Below, one piece after another: positions 10,199 to 20,438 of a stretch of 64,000 nt of DNA. The position numbers and the translations under genes were made by a program. Source of the DNA: Buxus sempervirens (Eukaryota; Streptophyta; Magnoliopsida; Buxales; Buxaceae); the NCBI GenBank assembly GCA_947561395.2, contig OX387187.1:41459829-41523828 (forward strand), in the 5' to 3' direction. A model generated the notes under the pieces. The model did no database searches. It saw only the letters and a list, made by a program, of their open reading frames with translations, and was not told where the DNA came from. Within the stretch, counting starts at the first letter, position 1, and each line of letters opens with the position of its first letter.

Positions 10199-10571
10199 TT
10201 ACGCTGTGAAGACAAGAGCATTGCTGGATGACAAAATCGACCCCTTTCCGAGAATTCCTTGATAAAATACTACACAAACACAACAATTGCAAGTACAGAG
10301 GAGAAAAATCTTCATTAATGTAACATTTGTCTTAAGGAACCATAGAGACGAACTTGAATTTGTATGTTTAGGGACTGCTGCACCAGAGTAGTAAGGGGAT
10401 GGGGGCAAAAGAACTTCTACGATTCCTTCAAGCATGTACGTCACCTTCAAGGGACCCAATTGAAGGAAGGAGATGGGGGCAAAGGAAACTTGAATTTGTC
10501 AAGGGACCGAAGGTGACGCACATCTTCCTTGGGGCAAAGGGAACAAACATTCGAAACAAAACTTGAATTTT
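10199..10571 (-). pseudogene. Duplicated 3' end fragments of the lectin receptor kinase
   Basis: The minus strand from about 10459 encodes a segment ending YMLEGIVEVLLPP that matches the C-terminus of the adjacent kinase (NMLEGIAEVPLPP), then diverges. A second partial copy of the same stretch lies near 10460-10500, so the last exon end was duplicated in tandem. No kinase domain remains. The downstream sequence also resembles the 3' flank of the kinase relic at 37620-37800, so these are copies of coding end plus 3' UTR. Confidence 0.65.
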
Positions 10572-12947
10572 TCAAGGGGCCGAACTGAAGGAAGATGGGG
10601 GCAGAGGAACCTCGGCGATTCCTTCAAGCATGTTAATCACCTTCCTCATGGTAGGCCTCAAGGAAGGGTCTTCTTGAATGCACCAGATTGCGATCATCAC
10701 CCACCTTTTCACCCTCCCCATGTCCTGAAATGCCGCCTTGTCATCAGACACCAAATCCTCTAGCGTCCGTTCACAGAAGCAATTGTAAACCCAGTCTATA
10801 AGTATGGCTCTGTCTGCTTCTTCAAGCTCCTGTTCAAGATTTCTCCTGCAACAGATAATCTCCAGCAACATTACACCATAACTGTACACATCTACCTTAA
10901 CTGTGACTGGTTTGTTCCTGAACCACTCAGGCGCAACGTATCCTCTTGTTCCTCTAATGCCTGTGTTAGTTCGAGTTTGGTCAACCATCAGCAGCTTCGC
11001 CAATCCAAAATCAGATATCCTTGCTGTAAAGTAATCATCTAAGAGTATGTTTTGAGGCTTTATATCGCAATGGATGATCTGGGTTTTGCACTCTTCATGT
11101 AAGTAAGCAAGCCCTCTTGCAATGTCAATTGCAGTTTGCATTCTTTGTCTCCACTCAGGCTTAGGATTTCCAAAGAGAAATCCTGCTAAAGTGCCATTGC
11201 TCATGAACTCATATACTAGAAGCCTGTGTGGCCCCTCTTGACAGAATCCAAGCAATTGAACCAAATTCCTGTGATGAGTCTTGCCAATTGCGCTCACTTC
11301 GGCTTTGAATTCTCTCTCGCCTTGTTGAACGATCCTATCTAATTTCTTGACTGCAACAAGATTTGCAGAGCCTGATCCTAAGACCCCTTTGTAAACAATG
11401 CCGAATGATCCCCTCCCAAGCTCTTCCTTGAACCCCTCTGTTGTTGCTTCAAGTTCTTTGTAGGTAAACACACGCAAATTCGTTTCTGTAATACTCGAAG
11501 CATGGTTAACCTCTCTTGTTCTTTTGCGGTAAATTAAGAAAAAACCCACAGAAATTACAGACACTAAAAGAAAGATGACCAAAACTGAGCCACCAAAAAG
11601 AAGAGGCCAAGTAAGCTTCCCCTGATCTTTCTTCTTTCTGCCTGGATCTTCTTCAATGACAGAATCATTATTTCTCCTCACTTTGATCAGAACTTTTGGA
11701 TCTCCTCTGGCTCCAAGCCTTCCATTTGAGAGCGGTAGCTTCTTCTTCCAACAAAACTCTCGGAAAATAACTACAGCACAGAAACAATCACTCAGACAAG
11801 ATCTTTCGCATTCTTTCGAAGAAAGCTCCAATCGTTCATAATCTCCCCTCGGCCAATCTACGTCTTTAAGTTCTTCCAATTTAAATACATCGTTACGATC
11901 TCCAGATCCCTCTTCACATCCTAGCCTGAAATTTGGTTTGCAACCACCCCATGTGTTAGCTGGATCTATAAGAGAATAATCAGGTGGGCATTCACATCTA
12001 GGCTTGCTTTCCGGACCAATTGCACAGTAGCTGTTATACCCACAAGCACCACTTCCCAAATCATCCTCAATCCTCATACAGATGTCATCAGGTATTGACC
12101 AGACTCTAGACCAGCTTTGGTCGCCGGTGAAAGCCTTTGGATGAGAGTACAGGGTGAACACTCCATCAAAATCAAGCGTTGCCCTGTAATAGAAGTTAGT
12201 GATGGGATCCAGCCTCTGAGAATTTATTTCCAATCTCCTTGTGTCGTTTTTCTCCACATATATATAACCTGATTCATTGAAAACCAAACGAAGGCCCGGT
12301 ACAGAAGTGTTGCTGGTATAATAATCCTTGTATCGAGAATCAGTTGGCCAGCCCTTGGTGTTGAGCACAAGATTTCCATCGTCAGCCATTCGGAGCTCAA
12401 ACCTTCCCTTTGTGTAGTTGGTTGCACTGAATCGAGAAAGGATTCTAGCACCCTTTTCTAATTTTTGTGTGGGCAAGATGGTGTCAGTGTGGTTGTTGAA
12501 GCTTTCCCAACTATACCCAGAACTCTTATTCGCAAGTACGAAGTTTCCACTGTCGAGCATGGCCGCGTAAGCAATTCCAGTAGAGCTGCCGGGGTTGGCC
12601 TTCCATAATTCTTGGCCTTGAGGGCCACTGAGAACAAACCCATCGCCTCTAAGTTGAATCTTCGATCCTCTTTGTGCAGGAGTGTCTCCGTTTGCAGACC
12701 AAACGATGGTTCTTTGTGGAATTTTGTTGAACCAGATAGCAAGCAAGAAGAGATCGTTGCTGTCGACGATGCGGCGGAACCCAAAGGCAAAGTCACCTGA
12801 AGGTGAAAGCCAATGAGAGCTTCCGTCGTCGGTCGCAGTAAGAGACGAACCCAAGGATACGTTGCTGAATGTTTGAGCCACGGAGGGTGATGATAAAAAG
12901 GGGAGAAACAAGGCCAAGAGGAGATAAATCATAACAGAGTCAGCCAT
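10572..12947 (-). CDS. G-type lectin S-receptor-like serine/threonine-protein kinase (LECRK/RLK1-like)
   Basis: A single uninterrupted frame, typical of this intronless receptor family. The upstream ATG at 12995 gives 807 residues; the ATG at 12947 (residue 17) gives 791 and places a classic signal peptide at the N-terminus, so I prefer it. Numbering from the upstream Met: signal peptide 17-40, bulb-type mannose-binding lectin domain about 45-165, S-locus glycoprotein-like region 200-310, Cys-rich EGF-like segment 315-352, PAN-like Cys segment 360-440, transmembrane helix about 463-489, kinase 524-795. Kinase motifs are intact: G-x-G-x-x-G at 527-532, Lys550, the HCD catalytic loop (Asp644), DFG 662-664 and APE 688-690. 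HCD makes it a non-RD kinase, the class linked to immune receptors. It should sit in the plasma membrane; ligand unknown. This is the only clearly intact host gene in the window. Confidence 0.93.
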   Translation of the reverse strand: MADSVMIYLLLALFLPFLSSPSVAQTFSNVSLGSSLTATDDGSSHWLSPSGDFAFGFRRIVDSNDLFLLAIWFNKIPQRTIVWSANGDTPAQRGSKIQLRGDGFVLSGPQGQELWKANPGSSTGIAYAAMLDSGNFVLANKSSGYSWESFNNHTDTILPTQKLEKGARILSRFSATNYTKGRFELRMADDGNLVLNTKGWPTDSRYKDYYTSNTSVPGLRLVFNESGYIYVEKNDTRRLEINSQRLDPITNFYYRATLDFDGVFTLYSHPKAFTGDQSWSRVWSIPDDICMRIEDDLGSGACGYNSYCAIGPESKPRCECPPDYSLIDPANTWGGCKPNFRLGCEEGSGDRNDVFKLEELKDVDWPRGDYERLELSSKECERSCLSDCFCAVVIFREFCWKKKLPLSNGRLGARGDPKVLIKVRRNNDSVIEEDPGRKKKDQGKLTWPLLFGGSVLVIFLLVSVISVGFFLIYRKRTREVNHASSITETNLRVFTYKELEATTEGFKEELGRGSFGIVYKGVLGSGSANLVAVKKLDRIVQQGEREFKAEVSAIGKTHHRNLVQLLGFCQEGPHRLLVYEFMSNGTLAGFLFGNPKPEWRQRMQTAIDIARGLAYLHEECKTQIIHCDIKPQNILLDDYFTARISDFGLAKLLMVDQTRTNTGIRGTRGYVAPEWFRNKPVTVKVDVYSYGVMLLEIICCRRNLEQELEEADRAILIDWVYNCFCERTLEDLVSDDKAAFQDMGRVKRWVMIAIWCIQEDPSLRPTMRKVINMLEGIAEVPLPPSSFSSAP

Positions 12948-13032
12948 TACAGAAACCCTAGAGAACCACGAAATCAAACAACAGAAAGCCCTCAATAAAG
13001 GTTTTTAATTTTTTTTTTGGGTAGGAAAGCCC

Positions 13033-13040
13033 TATATAAA
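13033..13040 (-). promoter_or_regulatory. Possible TATA box of the receptor kinase
   Basis: TTTATATAG on the minus strand lies about 85 bp upstream of the preferred ATG at 12947, a plausible core promoter distance. No other TATA-like sequence stands closer. A minisatellite begins about 110 bp further upstream. Confidence 0.4.
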
Positions 13041-13149
13041 GTTACAATACGGCCTCAAGATCACATACTTGAGTGAACAAATCGCTTTTTGTGGTGGCTT
13101 TATCTGCCGCCCTTGAGTGAAAAGATCACTTCTTGTGGTGGCTTTATTT

Positions 13150-13560
13150 GCCGCCCTTGAGTGAAGCCTCCACAAAATGTAAACATGTGTCTGGTTTTTT
13201 CTATCGCCTTCGAGTGAAGCCTCTACAAAATGTAAACATGTGTCTGGCTTTTTCTAAACATGTGTCTAGCTTTTTCTATCGCCTTTGAGTGAAGCCTCCA
13301 CAAAACGTAAACATGTGTCTCGTTTTTTTTGTCGTCTTTGAGTAAAGCCTCCACAAAACGTAAACATGTGTCTGGCTTTTTCTGTCGCCTTTGAGTAAAG
13401 CCTCCACAAAACGTAAACATGTGTCTTGGATTTTTTTGTCGCTCTTGAGTAAAACCTCCACAAGATACAAACATGTGTCGATTGAAAAGTATTAATTGCG
13501 TAGCTCTTGAGTAAAGCCTTTACAAGATACAAACATGTGTCGATTGAAAAGTATTAATTG
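13150..13560. repeat. ~53-bp minisatellite upstream of the receptor kinase
   Basis: About seven copies of a 53-63 bp unit containing GAGTRAAGCCTCCACAAAA and AAACATGTGTC begin near 13156, 13209, 13284, 13337, 13390, 13444 and 13506. The last two copies share an extra tail (TTGAAAAGTATTAATTGCG). Because the unit is not a multiple of three in all copies, the overlapping small frames here are repeat artefacts. Confidence 0.85.
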
Positions 13561-13892
13561 CGTATTTGCATCAAATGCGAAGTGAATTGGAGGAAGGTTT
13601 CTCACCATAAGAGTGGCTCGTTTCGACAGATGACAACAGATAAAGCCTGTGGTAATATTCTTGGAAACGTAGGTAAACTCGGACGAAATCCTCTCCACCG
13701 AACGGTCATTCGAACGGTCGTTCGAATGCCCAGGACGCGACACGCGTCCCTCCCTTTTCCTCTCTCTTGAGGGAGTGGATGGAACGTCGTTCCATCCGTT
13801 TAAAGTTGAAACCTCCGCTCGAGCATGCGCAAATCACGTGGAAATCGTCACACTTAGTGTATTTTTGCAATATTTACAAATTTAAAGATCAG

Positions 13893-14462
13893 GCATGGTG
13901 GGACTTGTAACTAGGCATGGTGGGACTTGTAACTAGGCATGGTGGGACTTGTAATGGGGCATGGTGGGACTTGTAACTGAGCATGGTGGGACTTATAATG
14001 AGGCATTGTAGGACTTATAACCGAGCATAGTGGGACTTGTAACAGGGCATGGTCAAACTTGTAACCTAGCATGGTGGGACTTGTAACGGGGCATGATGGG
14101 ACTTGTAACCGAGCATGGTGGGACTTGTAACCGAGCATGGTGGGACTTGTAACCATGCATGGTGGGAATTGTAACCAAGCATGGTGGGACTTGTAACCGA
14201 GCATGGTGGGATTTGTAACGGGGCATGGTGGGACTTGTAACCGAGCATGGTGGGACTTGTAACCATGCATGGTGGGACTTGTAACCGAACATGGTGGGAC
14301 TTGTAACGGGGCATGGTAGGACTTGTAACCGAGCATGGTGGGACTTGTAACAGGGCATGGTGGGACTTGTAACTAGGCATGGTAGGACTTGTAACGGGGC
14401 ATGGTGGGACTTGTAACGAGGTATGGTGAGACTTGTAACCGAGCATGGTGGGACTTGTAAAT
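13893..14462 (-). repeat. Left arm: ~26 tandem copies of a 22-bp unit
   Basis: The unit reads GCATGGTGGGACTTGTAACC plus two bases on the plus strand. Copies differ by a few bases each, mainly in the last four positions. The arm is the inverted counterpart of 14469-15390. Confidence 0.9.
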
Positions 14463-14468
14463 TTTCAT

Positions 14469-15390
14469 CCTACCATGCCTGGTTACAAGTCCCACCATAC
14501 CCGATTACAAGTCCCACCATGCCCCGTTACAAGTCCTATCATGCCTGGTTACAAGTCCCACCATGCCTGTTACAAGTCCTACCATGCATGCCTGGTTACA
14601 AGTCCCACCATGCCTGTTACAAGTCCTACCATGCATGATTATAAGTCCCACCATGCCCTGTTACAAGTCCCACCATGCATGGTTACAAGTCCCACCATGC
14701 CCCGTTACAAGTCCTACCATGCTCAGTTACAAGTCCCACCATGCCCCGTTACAAGTCCTACCATGCTCAGTTACAAGTCCCACCATGCCCCGTTACAAGT
14801 CCTACCATGCTCAGTTACAAGTCCCACCATGCCTCGTTACAAGTCCCACCATGCATGGTTACAAGTCCCACCATGCCCCGTTACAAGTCCTACCATGCAT
14901 GGTTACAAGTCCCACCATGCCCCGTTACAAGTCCTACCATGCTCAGTTACAAGTCCCACCATGCCTCGTTACAAGTCCCACCACACATGATTATAAGTCC
15001 CACCATGCCCCGTTACAAGTCTTACCATGCTCAGTTACAAGTCCCACCATGCCCCGTTACAAGTCCTACCATGCTCAGTTACAAGTCCCACCATGCCTCG
15101 TTACAAGTCCCACCACACATGATTATAAGTCCCACCATGCCCCGTTACAAGTCTTACCATGCTCAGTTACAAGTCCCACCATGCCCCGTTACAAGTCTTA
15201 CTATGCTCAGTTACAAGTCCCACCATGCCTCGTTACAAGTCTCACCATGCATGGTTACAAGTCCCACCATGCCCCGTTACAAGTCCTACCATGCTCAGTT
15301 ACAAGTCCCACCATGCATGGTTACAAGTCTCACCATGCCCTGTTACAAGTTCTATCATACCTGGTTACAAGTCCCACCATGCATGATTAT
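14469..15390 (+). repeat. Right arm: ~42 tandem copies of the same unit, inverted
   Basis: The unit reads GGTTACAAGTCCCACCATGC on the plus strand, the reverse complement of the left arm. Higher-order duplications of several units are visible (near-identical blocks around 14930-15060 and 15060-15200), so this arm grew by local segment duplication. Confidence 0.9.
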
Positions 15391-15614
15391 ATTTTTTTAT
15401 TTTATTCATTTGAGCGATTTTTATTTTAATCTTTTTGAGCCAAACATGAGGGAAGGGACAGATTGAGGAAAAGGACAAAAACTAACGAAATAGAGAAACG
15501 GCCGTTGGGTTGGTTAGGTGAGAAAAAGGTTTTTTGGACGCGTGTCGCGTAACGGGCATTCGAACGACCATTTGAAAGACCGTTCGGTGGAGAGGATTTC
15601 GGCTCAGGTAAACT

Positions 15615-16271
15615 TGCAAGTTACTTTTCCAACAAAAATTCAAGGACAACCGCCATCTTTGACCTGACTAATACTGCTTTCGTGTAAATGTTCTGCTCAC
15701 TAGTTTCCGTCAGCTGGGTGAATCATTTTTTTTTCTAATAAGAAAATTGAAGTTCTTGCCGCCGCAAAGAATTTATTATCTATTATTACCCTTATAAAAG
15801 TAGGATTTGCATCAGATCATTAGGTTTGATTTTTGTCATTTACTCAATTTTAAAATATATAAATATATTAAAAAATTCTTTCAACGCAACGATTCAAACT
15901 TTTAATATTAGTCCTACATGGAATGGGAAAATTAGTTTTTAGTTTCTCAAAATAATTTGGATTCAGTTTTAATTCTTGGAAATTTAGAAATAATGATAAT
16001 TTATAAAAATAATTAAGAGCGAGTCTCAATTTATCGTTTATAAAAATTTTATTCCAGAAATAGTATTAAGATACTTGCAATCCCCACCTTAAACATAAGG
16101 TTTACAAGTTGTTTGACGTATTTTTTTTTTTAAGAAATTCAGTGCAAGCAAAATAACACTCAATTTTAATTATGTTTAAAAAAACTCACTATTTCTTGGT
16201 TAAAAGAAGATTGAACGACTGACAAACATTTAAATGGCCGTTTTATTTGACAAACGCATTTAATGCACCCG
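15615..16271. other. AT-rich gene-free stretch
   Basis: I see no open frame of note, no repeat family and no RNA gene here. Long A and T runs dominate. Confidence 0.5.
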
Positions 16272-16348
16272 CTTTATTTATTTTTTGGTGGAAAGATACG
16301 CACTTTTATTAATGAGTAAGTAATTCTTACAACAGGCAGGCCTGGCCT
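16272..16348 (-). mobile_element. LINE 3' terminus (distal piece, separated by the hAT insertion)
   Basis: On the minus strand this reads as a 3' UTR with an AATAAA signal (16314-16307 region) ending in CCACCAAAAAATAAATAAAG, the A-rich tail typical of plant L1-type elements. It is continuous with 19611-19880 once the hAT element and one copy of its 8-bp duplication are removed. Confidence 0.55.
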
Positions 16349-16792
16349 TAGGGTTGGGCGGCGGGCCGGCCCGACACGGCCATACCGCGGGCCTGGCGGG
16401 CCGCGGCACGCCAGGCCCGTTTGCTCAATATCCAAGCCCGGCACGGCACGCCCCAGCGGGCGTGCCGTGCCGGGCCTAACCTGCCGGGCTGGCGGGCCAA
16501 TTAATTTAAATTAAAAAAAACTTAAAAAAATCCCAAAAAATTTCTGTAAAATACTTTTATTATTCACAAAATTGTCTTACACATATTGAGATAAATTTTG
16601 CTCAAAAAAATATAAATTCATTAATTATCACAAGTACACTTACAACTTTGCAAAAATTACATAATTACTTGAACAAATAATACTGCATCACTATAGTATA
16701 AGCACATCCCAACTAGGTTGGCATCAAAAAAAAGAAAGAAGAGAAAGTACAATTCCTATACTTTGAGTACAAAAATTATAATAAAACTTAGA

Positions 16793-18862
16793 CTACTCTA
16801 GTTGACTAAAATCAATATTCAAATCATCAAAGTCTCCAGCAAGTTGATCATCTTCATATTCTTGTTCTCTCAGTTCTGCCCTTAACCAATCTGTAAGACT
16901 GACACATGCTTGCACCATCTCCGGCGTTAATCTGCTCCTGTAATCATCCACGGTTCGTCCATCTGCACTAAAAGCTGATTCCGATGCAACTGTGGACACC
17001 GGAACCGTTAGTAGATCACATGCCATGGCGGAAAGCACAGGATAATTAACCTGATTTTGCTTCCACTATGTCAAAGTGTTAAAAGCATTATGCTCTTCTA
17101 TAGTATTGAAACTCATTGGGGGGCTTTCTAAGAAAATCATTAATTCAGATGATCCCCCACTACTAGATGCTGGTTGTTTTCCCTTTCTTCTCCCACTTAA
17201 AAAATTCCAAAGGGAATTATCTAGTAGTGTTTGTTGGGTTTGCGTATGACTTTGTATGCTACTACTAGTATCGTATTCACAAAAAAGTCTTTCTAATAGA
17301 TTTCTTATTTTACGTATATCTATTTGAAAAGTAGAATTCATATTTTCATTTATTCCATCTATTGAGTCTTCAACTCCTAATTTAACCCTGGGGTCCATTG
17401 TAGTAGCTAAACAATATAAATTAGGCATCTCTTGCCAATATTTTAAAATTTTAGTTTCCATTGCAGGGATAATTTCCTTACCAATGGGTACATCTCTATA
17501 TTGTTTAAAACAAATACTTATTTGATATAAACAAATTATAATACTTGAGGATGTTGGGTAATAAACTACTGATAAATATTTTGTTGCATCATAAAAAACT
17601 TTTAAAAAATCTCTTAAAATTTCGGCTATTTGCCAATCAAGATCTTCTAAGTCACATTCAGGCATTTTACTTTTATAAAATATTGTAATTTCTTGTTTTA
17701 ATCCTAGTGCAGCTTCTAGCATTAAATATGTTGAATTCCACCTATGTTCAACATCTAGGTTAATTTTTTTATATTGCTTTCCTAAAGTTTCACAATAATA
17801 TTTAAATTCTCTAGCGGTTGTGCTAGATTGTTTTATAAATCTTACTGCATTTCTAATATTTATTAAATGATGTTGAACAATTTTTAATCCATCTTGCACA
17901 ACTAAATTAAGGATATGACAAGCACACCTAACATGAAATAAACTTCCATCTATATTTAAGTTTAATTGTTGTCTTAATATTCATACTGCAACATTATTAG
18001 CACTTTCATTATCAAGTGCTAGAGCCATTATTTTATTGTGTATTTTATAATTTCTTAGATTTCTACTTATAGCATTTGATATATTCATTCCAGTATGGCT
18101 AGCATCTAGTGGTTCAAAAGTTATTATTCTTTTTTCCATATTCCAATTTTCATCAATATAATGTGCAGTTATAGCTAAATAACTTATTTGTTGTCTACTT
18201 GTCCAAATATCTGAGGTTAAAGCTATCTTAAAAGTACTGTTTGACAAAGTTTCTATTAATGCAGTTTTCATTTTTCCATATAATTTTATTGCATCATTTC
18301 TTAAAGTGTGGCGTGAAAAAGGTTTAAATTATGGTGCTAAATATTTAGTTATTAAACGGTGAAATCTTTTAGAATCTATTAATCTAAAGGGTAATTCTTC
18401 TTGAATTACCCACTTTACTATTTCAAGCCTAGTTTCTTCTTGATTAAAAATAAAATTACTCATAGCAACACTACTAGTAGAAATTTGGGTTTGCCTAGGG
18501 TCAATTTGGCCATGTTTTGGAAGGCATTTTTGCAAATGCCGGTTCAAGTGGCCTGTACCACCTTTGCCTTTACAACTAAAATGTTTTTTGCAATGGTTGC
18601 ACACTGCCTTCTCTTCACTCCCTACACTTTCAATTGTAAAATTGAGCCAAACACCGGAGGTTCTACTCCTCTTGGTGCTCCTAGGTGGTAGGGAAGACGA
18701 TCCCATATCCTGTGAAGGTAATTCTGTTTCAAGATCTTGGATGGGAGGGTCATTATATTGGGGTTGGGTTATATCATCAGAAAATACTGGGTCAGAAAGG
18801 GGTCTAAGATATTCCCTTTCTTCAGTGTCAAAAAACATAGGATACCTAAGGTCCATTATCAA
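16793..18862 (-). pseudogene. hAT transposase, full length but with three in-frame stops
   Basis: One continuous reading frame of 690 codons from the ATG at 18862 to the stop at 16793 is interrupted only by TAA at 18331-18329 (codon 178), TGA at 17983-17981 (codon 294) and TAG at 17068-17066 (codon 599); there is no frameshift. A BED zinc finger is at codons 70-113 (C88-x2-C91, H105, H109, C113). The middle contains the RNase-H-like transposase fold, including a segment near codons 180-290 with SDIW and ALDNESANN. The hAT C-terminal dimerisation domain (PVSTVASESAFS) is at about codons 620-660. Each stop could come from a Gln, Arg or Trp codon by a single C-to-T or G-to-A change. It cannot make a complete transposase as it stands. 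Confidence 0.88.
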
Positions 18863-19348
18863 ATTTTTGGAAAAAAAAATTCTTAATAAATAATATTATA
18901 ATAAATATTTGGTGATATTAATTTATAAGAAAGGTAGAAGGAGAAACTTACTTATAATAATAATATTTATACTAATTTTAAAATCGAAAAATTAAATAGA
19001 AGAATACCTCTTTAGAATGAATCTTGAACTTTGCAATTGAAGCCTTCAACCTCCAGAGTCCAATTTCCCACTTTTGATGCTTGAACAATTAGAAGAGATC
19101 GAGTATCACCAATTTCCAATTATAACAATTAGAGCAAAGAAACTATTTGATAATCAATTAGAAGAGAGTAGGAGATTGTAGAAGTGGTGTGGTTTGGAGT
19201 GGGAAAGGGAGTGGCTATTTATAGAAAATTAAAAGTGGCTTTTACCACCTCTACCCTTCAATATGACTGTTATTTTGCAGTTGGAAGGGTAGAAAAGGTC
19301 TTTTAATCATCAATTACAACTATAGCCCCCCAATATAGCTGTTATATG
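18863..19348 (-). other. 5' region of the hAT transposase gene
   Basis: AT-rich sequence within the hAT element upstream of the transposase ATG; it should hold the promoter. A run of ten G residues is at about 19356-19365. No other gene is visible. Confidence 0.5.
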
Positions 19349-19610
19349 GCTGTTGGGGGGGGGGGTAAAATGGGCATAAAAGTGGCTAAAAGCCACTTTT
19401 ATGGAGGGAAAAGAGAGCTAGCCGTGGTGGACCAGGCGGGCCGTCGGCCCCGCCGGCCCGCGTGCCTGCCGTTGGGGCGTGCCCAGTGGGCCGGCCCGCC
19501 GTGCCCCAACGGCAGGCATGTGCGGGCCTGGGCTGGCACGCAGGCACGCGTGCCGCGTCCCACGGCAGGCCCTGGCTGGCCGTGCCCCCAGGGCCCGTTG
19601 CTCATGCCTA

Positions 19611-19880
19611 CCTGGCCTCATCAAAAAGCAAGTTCAACAAAAAAGAAAGGGGTCATAGTAGCCCTGTATTCTTTTTTCACTGTCAAAAAAAAAAAAAAAA
19701 CTTAAAGAGTCTTAGTAACCATGTACACGAAAATTTGAAATGGCAACTTTGGCAGTACTATCTGCTATTCTATTTCCTTCTTGGAATACATGAGAAATCT
19801 GGACGCTTGAAAAATGTTGCAGAAGCTGGAATATTTGATCGCAGGAGCTACGTAACACGGCGGATTAAGAAGCTTTTTGT
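19611..19880 (-). mobile_element. LINE fragment: RNase H C-terminus and start of 3' UTR
   Basis: The minus strand from about 19825 encodes a segment with HVFQEGNRIADSTAK followed by a stop near 19715, which matches the C-terminal part of the RNase H domain in plant L1-type elements (consensus HV-REGN-xADxLA). The 3' UTR follows, contains a T-run, and continues across the hAT insertion to the tail at 16272. The remainder of the LINE is missing: a 5'-truncated copy. Confidence 0.6.
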
Positions 19881-20089
19881 TGATAAAATTAGGGAAAATT
19901 ATGAAAACTTGCTACTTTACAGATATTATTATAAAAACATGCTACTAAGTTGGGAAATTATAAAAACATGCCACTTTACAGCCTTAATTGAGATGATGGT
20001 CATTCCACATTTAGTTTTTAAAAAATGAAAAAAATGCCCTTCGTTAAAATAGGGGTATTCCTATCTTGAGTCTCTTCCGATTTCTCTCA

Positions 20090-20264
20090 TCTATACTATA
20101 TATAAAGAGAAGAGGGGAGAATATTCCCTCTAGATTCTGGACCATTTTTTCTTTTCCAAGCATTACCCTCCTCAAACAAAACAATCCCCCACTATTGTAA
20201 CTACCTTGCTGTTTATCAAAGTGGGCTCACGTTTTCTACGCGCGTAGCGCATGCAGCCCCCTAG
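20090..20264 (+). mobile_element. Miniature Helitron (175 bp)
   Basis: It starts TCTATACTATATATAAAG after an A and ends in CTAG before a T, so it sits at an A^T dinucleotide as Helitrons do. About 12 bp before the end is a short GC hairpin (GCGCGTAGCGC). There is no coding sequence. The two ends match the standard plant Helitron pattern (5' TC, 3' hairpin plus CTRR). Confidence 0.72.
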
Positions 20265-20271
20265 TTCTCTC

Positions 20272-20335
20272 TAAAGAGAACGCAGGGGTCGACGAACAGC
20301 TGACCCCTTTTTTTTCCCCTTTCGCTGGCAAGCTG
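20272..20335. repeat. Left copy of a ~60-bp direct repeat flanking the copia element
   Basis: The segment around AGGGGTCGACGAACAGCTGA recurs at 25665-25730 (AGGGGTCAACGAACGGCCGA) with roughly 80-85% identity. The copia element inserted between the two copies. Confidence 0.6.
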
Positions 20336-20438
20336 TGACCTCTCCCCCACTCATTTCCTCTCCTTCGCCGCTGATCAGTTGTTTCTTCCCATCTCCTTCC
20401 CCATTTCCCATCTCCTTCCCCATTGGTGTTGTCCTCCA

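Larger units (their letters stand above)
13680..15605. mobile_element. MULE-type foldback element with opposed 22-bp arrays (1926 bp)
   Basis: The element is bounded by an exact 9-bp direct repeat AGGTAAACT (13671-13679 and 15606-15614), the target size of Mutator-like elements. Terminal inverted repeats of about 75 bp align (left CGGACGAAATCCTCTCC, right complement GAGCCGAAATCCTCTCC, both continuing through ACCGAACGGTC and CGCGACACGCGTCC). The interior is two arrays of one unit in opposite orientation meeting near 14465. No transposase is present, so it is non-autonomous. The long periodic frames across the arrays are not genes. Confidence 0.85.
16349..19610 (-). mobile_element. hAT DNA transposon (3262 bp)
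   Basis: The exact 8-bp direct repeat CCTGGCCT flanks it at 16341-16348 and 19611-19618, as expected for hAT. The ends are short imperfect inverted repeats (left TAGGGTTGGG, right complement TAGGCATGAG). Subterminal regions on both sides are very GC-rich (16350-16500 and 19420-19600) with repeated GGCGGGCC-type motifs, the likely transposase binding sites. The transposase gene is on the minus strand. Intact ends and an exact duplication indicate a fairly recent insertion. Confidence 0.88.

Noticed and set aside
13150..13560. Possible CRISPR-like or leucine-rich repeat gene
   Set aside because: Unit length varies between 53 and 75 bp and has no constant spacer; it is a minisatellite in a plant genome.
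13911..15466. Long overlapping open frames of His/Pro/Ser/Tyr-rich repeats (up to 288 codons)
   Set aside because: They arise from reading a 22-bp tandem repeat in all frames; the same pattern appears in several frames and on both strands.
16350..19610. GC-rich subterminal blocks as CpG-island promoters
   Set aside because: They occur at both ends of an hAT element in inverted form and are better explained as transposase binding regions.
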